A stretch of DNA of 64,000 nt from Streptomyces sp. NBC_00569. Its GTDB lineage: Bacteria; Actinomycetota; Actinomycetes; Streptomycetales; Streptomycetaceae. Location of the stretch: contig NZ_CP107783.1 in the NCBI RefSeq assembly GCF_036345255.1, forward strand, positions 5,440,001 through 5,504,000. Reading direction: 5' to 3'. The notes beneath the pieces are model-generated. The model was given only the letters and a program-made list of their open reading frames with translations. It ran no database searches and was not told the origin of the DNA. A program made the position numbers and the translations under genes. Below, piece by piece: positions 46,834 through 54,413 of this stretch; the stretch's first letter is position 1, and each line of letters begins with the position of its first letter.

Positions 46834-47667
46834 ATGAGTTCCGGTCCGGCAGGTCAAGACGCACGATCTTCTGTGCAGCCGATCACTGTCCGCTCACGGC
46901 GTGTGATGCTGCGCACGCGGGACGGGGTCCTGATCGAGGCCGCCCACGACCCCGGGCCGGGCCCCGCCGGCGGCCCGGTGATCGTGGTCGCGCACGGGTT
47001 CACGGGCGATCTGGAACGGCCGCACGTCCGGCGCGCGGCGCGGGTGTTCGCGCAGCGTGCCGCCGTGGTCACGTTCTCGTTCCGCGGGCACGGGCGGTCG
47101 GGCGGGCGGTCCACCGTCGGTGACCGGGAGGTACTCGACCTGGTGGCCGCCGTGGAGTGGGCGAGGTCACTCGGGCATGAACGAGTGGTGACCGTCGGCT
47201 TCTCGATGGGCGGTTCCGTCGTCCTGCGGCACGCCGCGTTGCACAGGGGGCGCACGGAAGCGCGCTCCGACGCAGTGGTCGCGGTGAGTGCCCCGGCCCG
47301 CTGGTACTACCGCGGGACCGCGCCGATGCGGCGGCTGCACTGGCTGGTGACGCGGCCCGCCGGCCGGATCGTGGGCCGTGTCGGACTCCGCACCCGCATT
47401 CACCCGCACGAGTGGGACCCGGTTCCGCTCTCGCCGGTCGAGTCCGTGCCGCTGATCGCGCCGACGCCGCTCCTGATCGTGCACGGCGACCGGGACCCGT
47501 ACTTTCCCGTCGACCACCCGCGGATGCTCGCGGCGGCCGCGTCCGGCGGGGCCGAGCTGTGGCTGGAACCGGGCATGGGGCACGCCGAGCACGCGGCGGA
47601 CGACGGGCTCCTCGCGCGGATCGGCGGCTGGGCCACGGCATCATGGACGACGGCAACCGCCGAATAG
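46834..47667 (+). CDS. Alpha/beta hydrolase
   Basis: A 277-residue hydrolase starting at ATG 46834, with AGGAGA upstream. The nucleophile elbow is GFSMGG with Ser124, the oxyanion strand is VVAHGFTGDL, the acid is probably in VHGDRDPYF, and the catalytic His is in MGHAEHA near the end. The fold is that of a serine esterase or peptidase acting on a small lipophilic substrate. It precedes a MoaD-like gene by 36 bases and may be cotranscribed. The substrate is unknown. Confidence 0.92.
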   Translation: MSSGPAGQDARSSVQPITVRSRRVMLRTRDGVLIEAAHDPGPGPAGGPVIVVAHGFTGDLERPHVRRAARVFAQRAAVVTFSFRGHGRSGGRSTVGDREVLDLVAAVEWARSLGHERVVTVGFSMGGSVVLRHAALHRGRTEARSDAVVAVSAPARWYYRGTAPMRRLHWLVTRPAGRIVGRVGLRTRIHPHEWDPVPLSPVESVPLIAPTPLLIVHGDRDPYFPVDHPRMLAAAASGGAELWLEPGMGHAEHAADDGLLARIGGWATASWTTATAE

Positions 47668-47703
47668 ACCGCATGGACATACCGCATGGGAGGAACGCCG
47701 CAC

Positions 47704-47958
47704 ATGGCCAACGGGACCATCCGCTACTGGGCCGCGGCCAAGTCGGCCGCCGGTGTCGCCGAGGAGCCGTACGAGGCCGAGACGCTGGCCGACGCGCTGG
47801 AGGGCGCGCGTGCGCGACACCCCGGGGACCTGGTGCGTGTCCTGCAGCGTTCCTCGTTCCTGATCGACGGCGATCCCGTCGGCAAGCGCGGGCATGAGAC
47901 GGTACGGCTTGCCGAGGGCGGCACGGTCGAGGTGCTCCCGCCGTTCGCAGGAGGGTGA
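47704..47958 (+). CDS. MoaD/ThiS-family sulfur carrier protein
   Basis: An 84-residue ubiquitin-fold protein ending in PPFAGG. The terminal Gly-Gly is activated as a thiocarboxylate and donates sulfur in molybdopterin, thiamine or cysteine synthesis. The start was set at ATG 47704; the frame extends 6 codons upstream. No MoaE, ThiG or CysM gene is next to it, but a thiosulfate sulfurtransferase gene lies 2.5 kb downstream. The actual pathway is not shown by the sequence. Confidence 0.92.
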   Translation: MANGTIRYWAAAKSAAGVAEEPYEAETLADALEGARARHPGDLVRVLQRSSFLIDGDPVGKRGHETVRLAEGGTVEVLPPFAGG

Positions 47959-47963
47959 CCGCG

Positions 47964-49217
47964 ATGAGTAACGAGCCGTACGAAGACGAGTACGGGCAGC
48001 AGCAGCCGCCCCAGCAGACCCAGCAGTGGCAGGGCCAGACGTGGGACACCCAGGTCCAGTCGACGTACCCGCAGCCCCAGGAGTTCGAGCCCGGCCAGGC
48101 TCCGTACGGGCAGGCCGCGTACGGGCAGAGCGCGTACGGGCAGGGCCCGGTGAGCCAGACCGGTGGCGACCAGCAGGCCTACGGCGACCAGCAGGCGTAC
48201 GGCGGTGACCAGCAGTCTTACGGCTACGGGCAGGCGCCGTACGGGCACGGGCCGGCGGTGCAGACGTCGGGCGGACAGACCACGCCGCCGCCCGCGCATG
48301 CCGCGTACGGCGAACCGGCCCCGTACGGGCAGGCCCCCCACAGCCCCGTTGTCGACCAGCAGACGCAGGTCTTCGGGACGGTGGCGGCAGCCCAGCCGCT
48401 GCCCGCCGCCGAGCCGGAGGCGGCCGCCTACGGGCCCGCCACCGTCACCGGCAACCCCCGCGTCACCGACGCGCAGCGCGCCCGTGCCGAGGGGCGGTCG
48501 CCGATCATCGAGCCGGGGATGCAGCCCGCCGCGCTGACCGCGCTGCTCGGGCTGCTCCTCGCGGGCGGCGCCGCGGTGGGCCAGTACGCGCTGCTCGTCC
48601 CGCTCGTGCTGCTCCAGGCCGTCACGGCCGCCGGCTGGTTCCGGCTCAACGGCATGTGGCCGGCGCGGCAGGGCATCGCGCTCGCCTTCGCGGGCGGCCT
48701 CGCCGCCGACGCCGCGCTGCTCGTCACCGGCCGGGAGAACGCGCCCGCCGCGATCCTCGGCACCCTCGGCGTCTGGGTCCTGCTCACGCTCGTCCTCCAG
48801 CTCCGCAGTCACGCGGCACCGGACGAGCGCATGTACGGCCTGATGGCGACGGTCGCCTCGGCGGCGCTCGCCATCGTCGCGACCGGACATCTGGCGGCCG
48901 ACCCGGACGCCGTGACCGTCGGCGCCGTGGCCGTGGCTGTCGCCGTCCTCGCACGGGCGCTGCCGCTGCCGACGCCCGCCTCCGTGGCCGTCGCGCTGCT
49001 CGCCGCCGCGGGCGCCGGAATCGCGGCCGGCGGTATGACGGACATGGGGTCGAAGGGCGCGTTCCTCGGCCTCGGCGCGGGTGTCTGCGCCCTGGTCGGC
49101 CACCGCGTCGCGAGTTACGACTATCCGTCCCGCTTCGTGCACATGACGGCGGGCGTGGCCTTGCCGCTCGCCGCCGCGGCCCCGGCCGTCTACCTGCTCG
49201 GGCGGGTCGTGGGCTGA
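47964..49217 (+). CDS. Polytopic membrane protein with Gln/Tyr/Gly-rich cytoplasmic tail
   Basis: A 417-residue protein. The first 160 residues are low in complexity, with repeats of AYGQ/PYGQ and QQ runs, and disordered. About eight transmembrane helices follow (165-415). GGAGG lies 9 bases before ATG 47964. It directly follows the MoaD-like gene, and a strong terminator ends the unit. Such Tyr/Gln-rich tails on membrane proteins are frequent in Streptomyces; the function is unknown. Confidence 0.88.
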   Translation: MSNEPYEDEYGQQQPPQQTQQWQGQTWDTQVQSTYPQPQEFEPGQAPYGQAAYGQSAYGQGPVSQTGGDQQAYGDQQAYGGDQQSYGYGQAPYGHGPAVQTSGGQTTPPPAHAAYGEPAPYGQAPHSPVVDQQTQVFGTVAAAQPLPAAEPEAAAYGPATVTGNPRVTDAQRARAEGRSPIIEPGMQPAALTALLGLLLAGGAAVGQYALLVPLVLLQAVTAAGWFRLNGMWPARQGIALAFAGGLAADAALLVTGRENAPAAILGTLGVWVLLTLVLQLRSHAAPDERMYGLMATVASAALAIVATGHLAADPDAVTVGAVAVAVAVLARALPLPTPASVAVALLAAAGAGIAAGGMTDMGSKGAFLGLGAGVCALVGHRVASYDYPSRFVHMTAGVALPLAAAAPAVYLLGRVVG

Positions 49218-49261
49218 GCGTCCGGCGGGCGTACGGCCTGTCACAGCTGATCGACAAGAAT

Positions 49262-49294
49262 CGGGCCGGGCCCCCTTCCGGGGGGCCCGGCCCG
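49262..49294 (+). terminator. Terminator after the membrane protein gene
   Basis: A perfect 14-bp stem CGGGCCGGGCCCCC (49262-49275) with 49281-49294 and loop TTCCG lies 44 bases after the stop. Confidence 0.9.
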
Positions 49295-49343
49295 TACGCT
49301 CGCGATCAGGAACTGTCGTCCAGGTGGGGGGAAGCACCGGGCC

Positions 49344-50072
49344 ATGCGTGCTCTGCGGATACTTCTGATCGTCGTCGTGATCCTGGGCGGCCTGTTCGTC
49401 ATCGCCGACCGGGTCGCGGTGAACTTCGCCGAGGGCGAGGCGGCCGACCGCGTGCGCGCCAACGAGGGCCTGGCCCGCACGCCCGACGTGTCGATCAAGG
49501 GCTTCCCCTTCCTGACCCAGCTCGCGGGCGGCACGCTGGACGACGTGGAGATCGGCATCAAGGACTACGACGCGAAGAGCGGCGGCGAGTCGATCCGGAT
49601 CGCCGATCTGAACGCCGAGATGCATGGCGTGGAGTTCGCCGGCGACTTCAGCTCCGCCACCGCCGACTCGGCCACCGGCACCGCCCGCATCTCCTACGCC
49701 GAGCTGCTCAAGGCCGTCAGAAAGCAGGACGCCGCCCAGGTCGCCCCGGGCGTGACGGCGCAGATCGAAGGCCTCTCCTACGGCGGCGGCGACAAGGTCA
49801 AGGTCGCGGTCACCGTGCACACGCCGGTGGGCACCCTGCACCCCACCGTCCTCAGCTCGATCAAGGTCACCGACGGCAAGGTCTCGGCGCGTGCCGACAG
49901 CCTGCCCAAGGTCGGCGCGTTCGACCTGGCCGAGGGCAGGGTCCGCGCCGTCACCGACTTCCAGCAGGCGATCGACGACCTGCCGGCCGGGATCAAGCTG
50001 GACCGGGTCGAGGCGGTCAAGGACGGCGTCGAGATCTCGGTGAAGGGTTCGAAGCTCGACCTCGTCGGGTAG
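49344..50072 (+). CDS. DUF2993 (LmeA-like) exported phospholipid-binding protein
   Basis: A 242-residue protein with an N-terminal signal or anchor helix (MRALRILLIVVVILGGLFVI) and a DUF2993 domain from about residue 45 (VSIKGFPFLTQL). It is the compact paralogue of the protein at 37797-39062, which has an added cytoplasmic tail. A lipid-carrier role at the outer face of the membrane is inferred from mycobacterial LmeA. It lies alone after a terminator. Confidence 0.9.
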   Translation: MRALRILLIVVVILGGLFVIADRVAVNFAEGEAADRVRANEGLARTPDVSIKGFPFLTQLAGGTLDDVEIGIKDYDAKSGGESIRIADLNAEMHGVEFAGDFSSATADSATGTARISYAELLKAVRKQDAAQVAPGVTAQIEGLSYGGGDKVKVAVTVHTPVGTLHPTVLSSIKVTDGKVSARADSLPKVGAFDLAEGRVRAVTDFQQAIDDLPAGIKLDRVEAVKDGVEISVKGSKLDLVG

Positions 50073-50227
50073 GCACCCGGAGAACGGCGCGTCCGCACTG
50101 CGAGACGGCGCCGTCCATACAGCAGCGATCGGCGGAGCCGCAGTGGCCCCGGAGCCCGGAGGAAGAGGCTCCGGGGCCGCGCTCGTCTCGCATTGCGGAC
50201 GATCGTGTCTCACAATGCGACACGCCG

Positions 50228-50257
50228 GTGACATGGCCGCCCGTGCGTACCTACGAT
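50228..50257 (+). promoter_or_regulatory. Predicted promoter of the leader peptide-sulfurtransferase unit
   Basis: GTGACA (50228-50233) and TACGAT (50252-50257) are separated by 18 bases, a good fit to the housekeeping sigma factor. Transcription should begin 7-8 bases on, at the ATG of the leader peptide, so the mRNA would be leaderless. Confidence 0.75.
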
Positions 50258-50264
50258 CGGTGGC

Positions 50265-50345
50265 ATGAAGCGACAGGCGGATCTCACGAAGCGGCGGGCA
50301 GTAGACCTGTGCCGCGTCGCCGCCATGCTCTGTCGCACCGTCTGA
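50265..50345 (+). CDS. Cysteine-containing leader peptide (26 aa)
   Basis: A 26-residue frame from ATG 50265, too short for ordinary gene finding, with Cys16 and Cys23 in VDLCRVAAMLCRTV. I recognise it as the small actinobacterial leader peptide that precedes sulfur-metabolism genes, where translation through the Cys codons senses cysteine supply. It lies 145 bases before the sulfurtransferase gene. A promoter places the start of transcription at the ATG, so it would be translated from a leaderless mRNA. A small hairpin (AGGCC...GGCCT near 50370-50385) follows and could act in attenuation. Confidence 0.88.
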   Translation: MKRQADLTKRRAVDLCRVAAMLCRTV

Positions 50346-50490
50346 GCGGGACGGCAACTCCCGTTTCCCCAGGCCCCTTTGAGGCCTCCCCCCGCGCGCG
50401 CCGAATGCCGCCCCTGTTCGCAAGCAGTGGCCGTGCCCGCATCGCACCCGCACTCCCGCACCCCGCCGCAACTGCCCCGGAGGAGAAAAC

Positions 50491-51330
50491 ATGAGCCGCA
50501 GCGACGTCCTGGTAGACGCCGACTGGGTCGAGGCGAACCTCGACAACCCGAAGGTCGTCATCGTCGAGGTCGACGAGGACGCTTCGGCGTACGACAAGAA
50601 CCACATCAAGAACGCCGTCAAGGTCGACTGGCAGCAGGACCTGCAGGACCCGGTCCGCCGCGACTTCATCGACCAGGCCGGCTTCGAGAAGCTCCTGTCC
50701 TCGCGCGGCATCGCCAACGACGACACGGTCGTCCTCTACGGCGGCAACAACAACTGGTTCGCGTCCTACGCCTACTGGTACTTCAAGCTCTACGGCCACG
50801 ACAGCGTCAAGCTCCTCGACGGCGGCCGCAAGAAGTGGGAGCTCGACTCGCGCGACCTCGTCGCCGAGATCGTCCAGCGCCCCGCCACGGACTACAAGGC
50901 CAAGGCCCAGGACACCTCGATCCGTGCCTTCCGTGACGACGTCGTCGCCGCGATCGGCAGCCTGAACCTCGTCGACGTGCGCTCCCCCGACGAGTTCTCC
51001 GGCAAGCTCCTCGCGCCGGCGCACCTCCCGCAGGAGCAGTCGCAGCGCCCGGGCCACGTCCCGTCCGCGCGCAACATCCCGTGGTCGAAGAACGCCAACG
51101 ACGACGGCACCTTCAAGTCGGACGACGAGCTCAAGGCCCTCTACGAGGACGAGCAGGTCGACCTGGCCAAGGACACCATCGCGTACTGCCGCATCGGCGA
51201 GCGCTCGGCCCTGACGTGGTTCGTCCTGCACGAGCTGCTCGGCCAGGCCAACGTCAAGAACTACGACGGCTCGTGGACCGAGTACGGCTCCCTCGTCGGT
51301 GTGCCGATCGAGCTCGGCGCCAACAAGTAA
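50491..51330 (+). CDS. Thiosulfate sulfurtransferase (rhodanese)
   Basis: A 279-residue enzyme with two rhodanese domains. The first (about 5-130) is inactive and the second (about 150-275) carries catalytic Cys233 in AYCRIGERSA, the CysA/SseA-type actinobacterial loop. It transfers sulfur from thiosulfate to an acceptor and may feed cysteine or thiolated cofactor synthesis. GGAGGAG lies 6 bases before the ATG. It is under the cysteine leader peptide and is followed after 49 bases by the DUF1416 gene, its usual partner. Confidence 0.95.
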   Translation: MSRSDVLVDADWVEANLDNPKVVIVEVDEDASAYDKNHIKNAVKVDWQQDLQDPVRRDFIDQAGFEKLLSSRGIANDDTVVLYGGNNNWFASYAYWYFKLYGHDSVKLLDGGRKKWELDSRDLVAEIVQRPATDYKAKAQDTSIRAFRDDVVAAIGSLNLVDVRSPDEFSGKLLAPAHLPQEQSQRPGHVPSARNIPWSKNANDDGTFKSDDELKALYEDEQVDLAKDTIAYCRIGERSALTWFVLHELLGQANVKNYDGSWTEYGSLVGVPIELGANK

Positions 51331-51379
51331 CCCTCCCGGACCCCTCAGCCAGACCTGACCGACCTTTTTGGAGAAACAC

Positions 51380-51667
51380 ATGTGTGGAGCGAAGGCCGGC
51401 GGCCCCGACGCCTCGACGATCAAGCCCGGTGAGACCACCATCCAGGGCCAGGTGACCCGCGACGGCGAGCCCGTCACCGGTTACGTGCGCCTGCTGGACT
51501 CGACCGGCGAGTTCACGGCCGAGGTCCCCACCTCGGCGACGGGCCAGTTCCGTTTCTACGCGGCCGAGGGCACGTGGACGCTGCGCGCCCTGGTCCCCGG
51601 CGGCTCGGCGGACCGCACGGTCGTCGCCCAGACCGGTGGTCTCTCCGAGGTCGCCATCGCCGTCTGA
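51380..51667 (+). CDS. DUF1416 protein, partner of the sulfurtransferase
   Basis: A 95-residue protein starting MCGAKAGG, with a Cys at position 2 that may take part in sulfur transfer. The rest (about 20-95) is a small beta-sandwich resembling a carboxypeptidase regulatory-like fold (TIQGQVTRDGEPVTGYVRLLD). ATG 51380 has GGAGA 6 bases upstream; the frame runs 4 codons further. The coupling to the rhodanese gene is conserved in actinomycetes as far as I recall. Confidence 0.92.
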   Translation: MCGAKAGGPDASTIKPGETTIQGQVTRDGEPVTGYVRLLDSTGEFTAEVPTSATGQFRFYAAEGTWTLRALVPGGSADRTVVAQTGGLSEVAIAV

Positions 51668-51700
51668 CACGGCTCGCCGTGTGACGGCGGCGCAGATACG

Positions 51701-51760
51701 GCCGAGGGGCCGCACCTCCGGGGGTTGGACGCCTACGGAATCGAGGTGCGGTCCCTCGGC
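51701..51760 (+). terminator. Long-stem terminator after the sulfurtransferase unit
   Basis: An 18-bp stem (51701-51718 with 51743-51760) containing a single G-T pair has a 24-base loop. It starts 33 bases after the DUF1416 stop. Confidence 0.8.
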
Positions 51761-51894
51761 TTGTGTGGAGCCCGTGCTGAAAGGCGTGTACATGGCGGCA
51801 TTCTGCTAATTTCTTGAAGGCTGTGACCTGACTCAACTTCCTTGTGCGGAAGGCGCGTCGAGGTCGTGGACTCAAGGAAATCGGGGGAACAGCC

Positions 51895-52278
51895 ATGACG
51901 TCTGCGGAGGGCTACCAGGTCGGGCACAAGGGCATGTCGGGCCAGGCCGGCGAACTCGACGGCGCGGGCAGTGACGTCGGCAAGATCGGCAAGGCCGTCG
52001 CCGGCACGATGTGCTACTCGCAGGACGCGCTCGGCGGCTCCGACACCGCTCCCGCGTTCAACACGTTCGCGGCAGCCTGGGAGGCAGAGACCAAGGTCCT
52101 CGAAGCGGCCCTGCACGAACTCGCCGACAAGGTCCGCCTCTCCAGCCGCGCGTACTCCGGCTCCGACATCGGCGTACGCAACGGGGCGAAGTCCGTGTCC
52201 GTCGGCCCGGCGGCCGAGGAGCGCGTCGGCACGATGCCGGCGTACGCCGAGCGCCCGTCCGCGCTGTCCGCCTACTGA
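51895..52278 (+). CDS. EspC/WXG100-like small secreted protein (type VII export partner)
   Basis: A 127-residue helical protein starting at ATG 51895, with GGGGAA upstream. The layout is helix, turn and helix, with Trp62 (FAAAWEAE) at the turn side. The second helix ends in YSGSD (Tyr87-Asp91), the YxxxD/E signal of ESX/type VII substrates. This resembles the EspC/DUF2580-type WXG100 relatives. A disordered tail follows. The gene lies 14 bases before the large cysteine-protease-like gene, so it probably pairs with that protein for export. No classical WxG is present, and no secretion apparatus gene is in the window. Confidence 0.78.
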   Translation: MTSAEGYQVGHKGMSGQAGELDGAGSDVGKIGKAVAGTMCYSQDALGGSDTAPAFNTFAAAWEAETKVLEAALHELADKVRLSSRAYSGSDIGVRNGAKSVSVGPAAEERVGTMPAYAERPSALSAY

Positions 52279-52292
52279 CGGGGCCCGCGACC

Positions 52293-53864
52293 GTGACGGA
52301 ATCCACGAACGACCGCAGGCAGAAACTCGACGGCCTGCGCGCGAGGATCTCTTCGGCCGGCAGCAAGAACGACCTGATCGACGCGATCGAGGACGCCCTC
52401 GGCGTCTCGGGCCCGGTCGGCGATCCGAAGGTGATCGAGGCACTGGGCAAGCGCTACACCGGCCAGACCGACGAGGCCGACGCCGTGAGCGACCGGATCG
52501 ACAAGATCGCCCGCAAGGGTCTGCCGCAGGTCTGGGTCGGCGACACGAGCGTCCTCGCCTCCGACGTGGTGGGCGCCGCCTCCCGCGACGCCCAGCAGAT
52601 GATCGAGGCGTTCCAGGGCGGCGGCAAGGCCCTGATCGCGCTGTCCGACGCGCTGGAGAGCGCGCAGACCCTCGACGGCACGGGACGCGGCAAGCTTCGC
52701 GACGCCCGCGGCATGCTCGGCGGCAGGGACGGCTGGTTCGACGACTGGCACGAGGACGACGACGAGGAAGCCCTCCGTCTGAAGGCCCGCTCTTTGGCCT
52801 CCCACGGCGCCGACGACCTGCACAAGGCCGCCGCCGACGCCGACGACGCCGCCCGCGTCGCGGCCCGCGACCTCAACAAGTTCGCCGCCGAGGCCCGCGC
52901 CGGCCAGATGGGCACCGACGAACTGACCGCTGCCGACCGGCTCGCCCTCGCCGACACCGCCAACCCCGGCGGCGACCTCGAACTGAACGAGATCCTCAGC
53001 GCCAACGACCTCGAACGCTCGGGCCGCGCCATGGAGGACATGTCGCCCGCCGAACGGGCCCGCATGGAAAGGCTGTTGGCGAACGCGTCGAGCCCGCAGG
53101 AGAAGGCGTACCTCATGAAGGCCCTCGCCTCGGGCTACGGCGTCGGCGAGGTCGAGAAGTTCGGCGGGAAGATCCACGGCAAGGACCCGGCGTGGCTCTC
53201 GGAGCACCTGACACCGGTCACCACGAAGTCCGTCGGCGGCGGCAAGGAGCAACAGGATTTCCGCGGCGAGCTGTGGGACCAGGACGACGAGACCTGCGTC
53301 CCGTCCTCGACGGTCACCGCCCGCGCCCTCGTCGACCCGGTGTACGCCCTCGAACTCACCGGCGGCCCCGACGGCACCGACGACGACCCGGACCACTTCC
53401 GCAAGCGGCTGCACGACGAGCAGTTCCGGATGAACGACGAGGGCGACGGCGAGATGGACGGCTGGTGGTGGGACCGGCACCCGGCCGGCATGGACTCCGA
53501 CGGTCAGGAGGAGATCTCCGACAAGGAGCTCGGCCCGCACACCGGCGACAAGTACGACCAGAAGGAGATGGACGGCGCCGACGACCGGCGTGGCGTCCTG
53601 CCCGACATCGAGAAGTCCGTCGCCGACGGCAAGCCCGTGCCCATCAACATCACGCGCGTCGACGAGAACGGCGACCGCCATGGCCACAGCCTGATGATCA
53701 TCGGTCAGGAGGACGGCAAGCTGCAGGTCTACAACCCGTGGGGCACCACGTCCTGGATCAGCGAGGACGACTTCATCAACGGTGATCTCGAGTCCGTAGC
53801 CGACGACCGCTACTCCAAGGCCCACCACGGCGACGTCAACCGCGTCTACATCCAGCAGGACTGA
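52293..53864 (+). CDS. Putative type VII effector with C-terminal papain/C39-like cysteine protease domain
   Basis: A 523-residue protein starting at GTG 52293. The first 300 residues are charged and mainly helical, without signal peptide or membrane helix. The C-terminal domain (about 320-523) has the order of a papain-fold enzyme: Gln330 five residues before Cys335 (WDQDDETCVPSS), His465 (DRHGHSLMIIG) and Asn481 (LQVYNPWGTTSW). The ending HSLMI...VYNPWG is typical of such domains in effectors and C39-like peptidases. A chagasin-like inhibitor gene follows 8 bases later. I infer an exported toxin or processing protease; the target is unknown. Confidence 0.8.
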   Translation: MTESTNDRRQKLDGLRARISSAGSKNDLIDAIEDALGVSGPVGDPKVIEALGKRYTGQTDEADAVSDRIDKIARKGLPQVWVGDTSVLASDVVGAASRDAQQMIEAFQGGGKALIALSDALESAQTLDGTGRGKLRDARGMLGGRDGWFDDWHEDDDEEALRLKARSLASHGADDLHKAAADADDAARVAARDLNKFAAEARAGQMGTDELTAADRLALADTANPGGDLELNEILSANDLERSGRAMEDMSPAERARMERLLANASSPQEKAYLMKALASGYGVGEVEKFGGKIHGKDPAWLSEHLTPVTTKSVGGGKEQQDFRGELWDQDDETCVPSSTVTARALVDPVYALELTGGPDGTDDDPDHFRKRLHDEQFRMNDEGDGEMDGWWWDRHPAGMDSDGQEEISDKELGPHTGDKYDQKEMDGADDRRGVLPDIEKSVADGKPVPINITRVDENGDRHGHSLMIIGQEDGKLQVYNPWGTTSWISEDDFINGDLESVADDRYSKAHHGDVNRVYIQQD

Positions 53865-53896
53865 ACCCACCGTGCGAACTGAACCCACCGTGCGAA
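53861..53896 (+). repeat. 18-bp tandem duplication at the effector-inhibitor junction
   Basis: CTGAACCCACCGTGCGAA occurs twice without a gap (53861-53878 and 53879-53896). The first copy contains the stop of the effector gene. The duplication adds an extra in-frame GTG start to the inhibitor gene, and further ATG/GTG codons follow in the same frame. Confidence 0.9.
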
Positions 53897-54384
53897 TGCG
53901 AAACACCGTGCAAATGCGAAACCTTGTGCGTACCGCGGCCGCTTCGGCCGCCGCCCTCGTCACCCTTTCCGGATGCGGCGGCTCCACCGGGCCCACCGCC
54001 TTCGGGCCGGGCGATCGGAGCGTCTCCGTCGACAAGGGCGACACGTTCACTCTCGAGGTCCCGGCCAGCCCCGCCCTCGGCCAGAACTGGTACCTGGCGA
54101 GCCCGCGCCCCGACCAGGGCGTCGTCACCTACCAGGGCCGGCGCGAGGAGGAGGACGGGGGCGACGAGGACCTCATCGGCAGCGGTGACGGTGCCCAGTT
54201 CTTCGACTTCAAGGCGCGCGCGGCCGGCAGGACGACGGTGAAGCTGCTGTTCTGCCCGCACGGCCTGTGCGGGAGCGCCGCGGAGGTGAGCGCGAGCCCG
54301 GTCCCGACCGCCGCTGACACGGCGGCCCCGGCGAAGTCGGACGACGAGGTCGCCTACTACGTCTACACGATCACCGTCCGCTGA
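53872..54384 (+). CDS. Chagasin-like (I42) cysteine protease inhibitor lipoprotein, probable immunity factor
   Basis: A 170-residue lipoprotein with lipobox TLSGC (Cys35 from this start), so it is anchored outside the membrane. The domain resembles chagasin: loop SPALGQNW (66-73) matches the NPTTGYxW loop, GSGDGAQFFDFKARAAG (103-119) matches the GxGG loop and its strand, and CPHGLC (128-133) replaces the RPW loop, perhaps closed by a disulfide. Chagasins block papain-type proteases. Several in-frame starts exist (GTG 53872 and 53890, ATG 53896 and 53914); 53872 has AGGA upstream and is close to the effector stop, while 53914 gives the most compact signal peptide. Confidence 0.8.
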   Translation: MRTEPTVRMRNTVQMRNLVRTAAASAAALVTLSGCGGSTGPTAFGPGDRSVSVDKGDTFTLEVPASPALGQNWYLASPRPDQGVVTYQGRREEEDGGDEDLIGSGDGAQFFDFKARAAGRTTVKLLFCPHGLCGSAAEVSASPVPTAADTAAPAKSDDEVAYYVYTITVR

Positions 54385-54413
54385 CCTGCACGGGAACGGA
54401 ACGACGGAACGGA

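Noticed and set aside
46834..49217. Molybdenum cofactor operon
   Set aside because: Only a MoaD-like carrier is present; no moaA, moaC or moaE gene is adjacent, so the pathway cannot be assigned.
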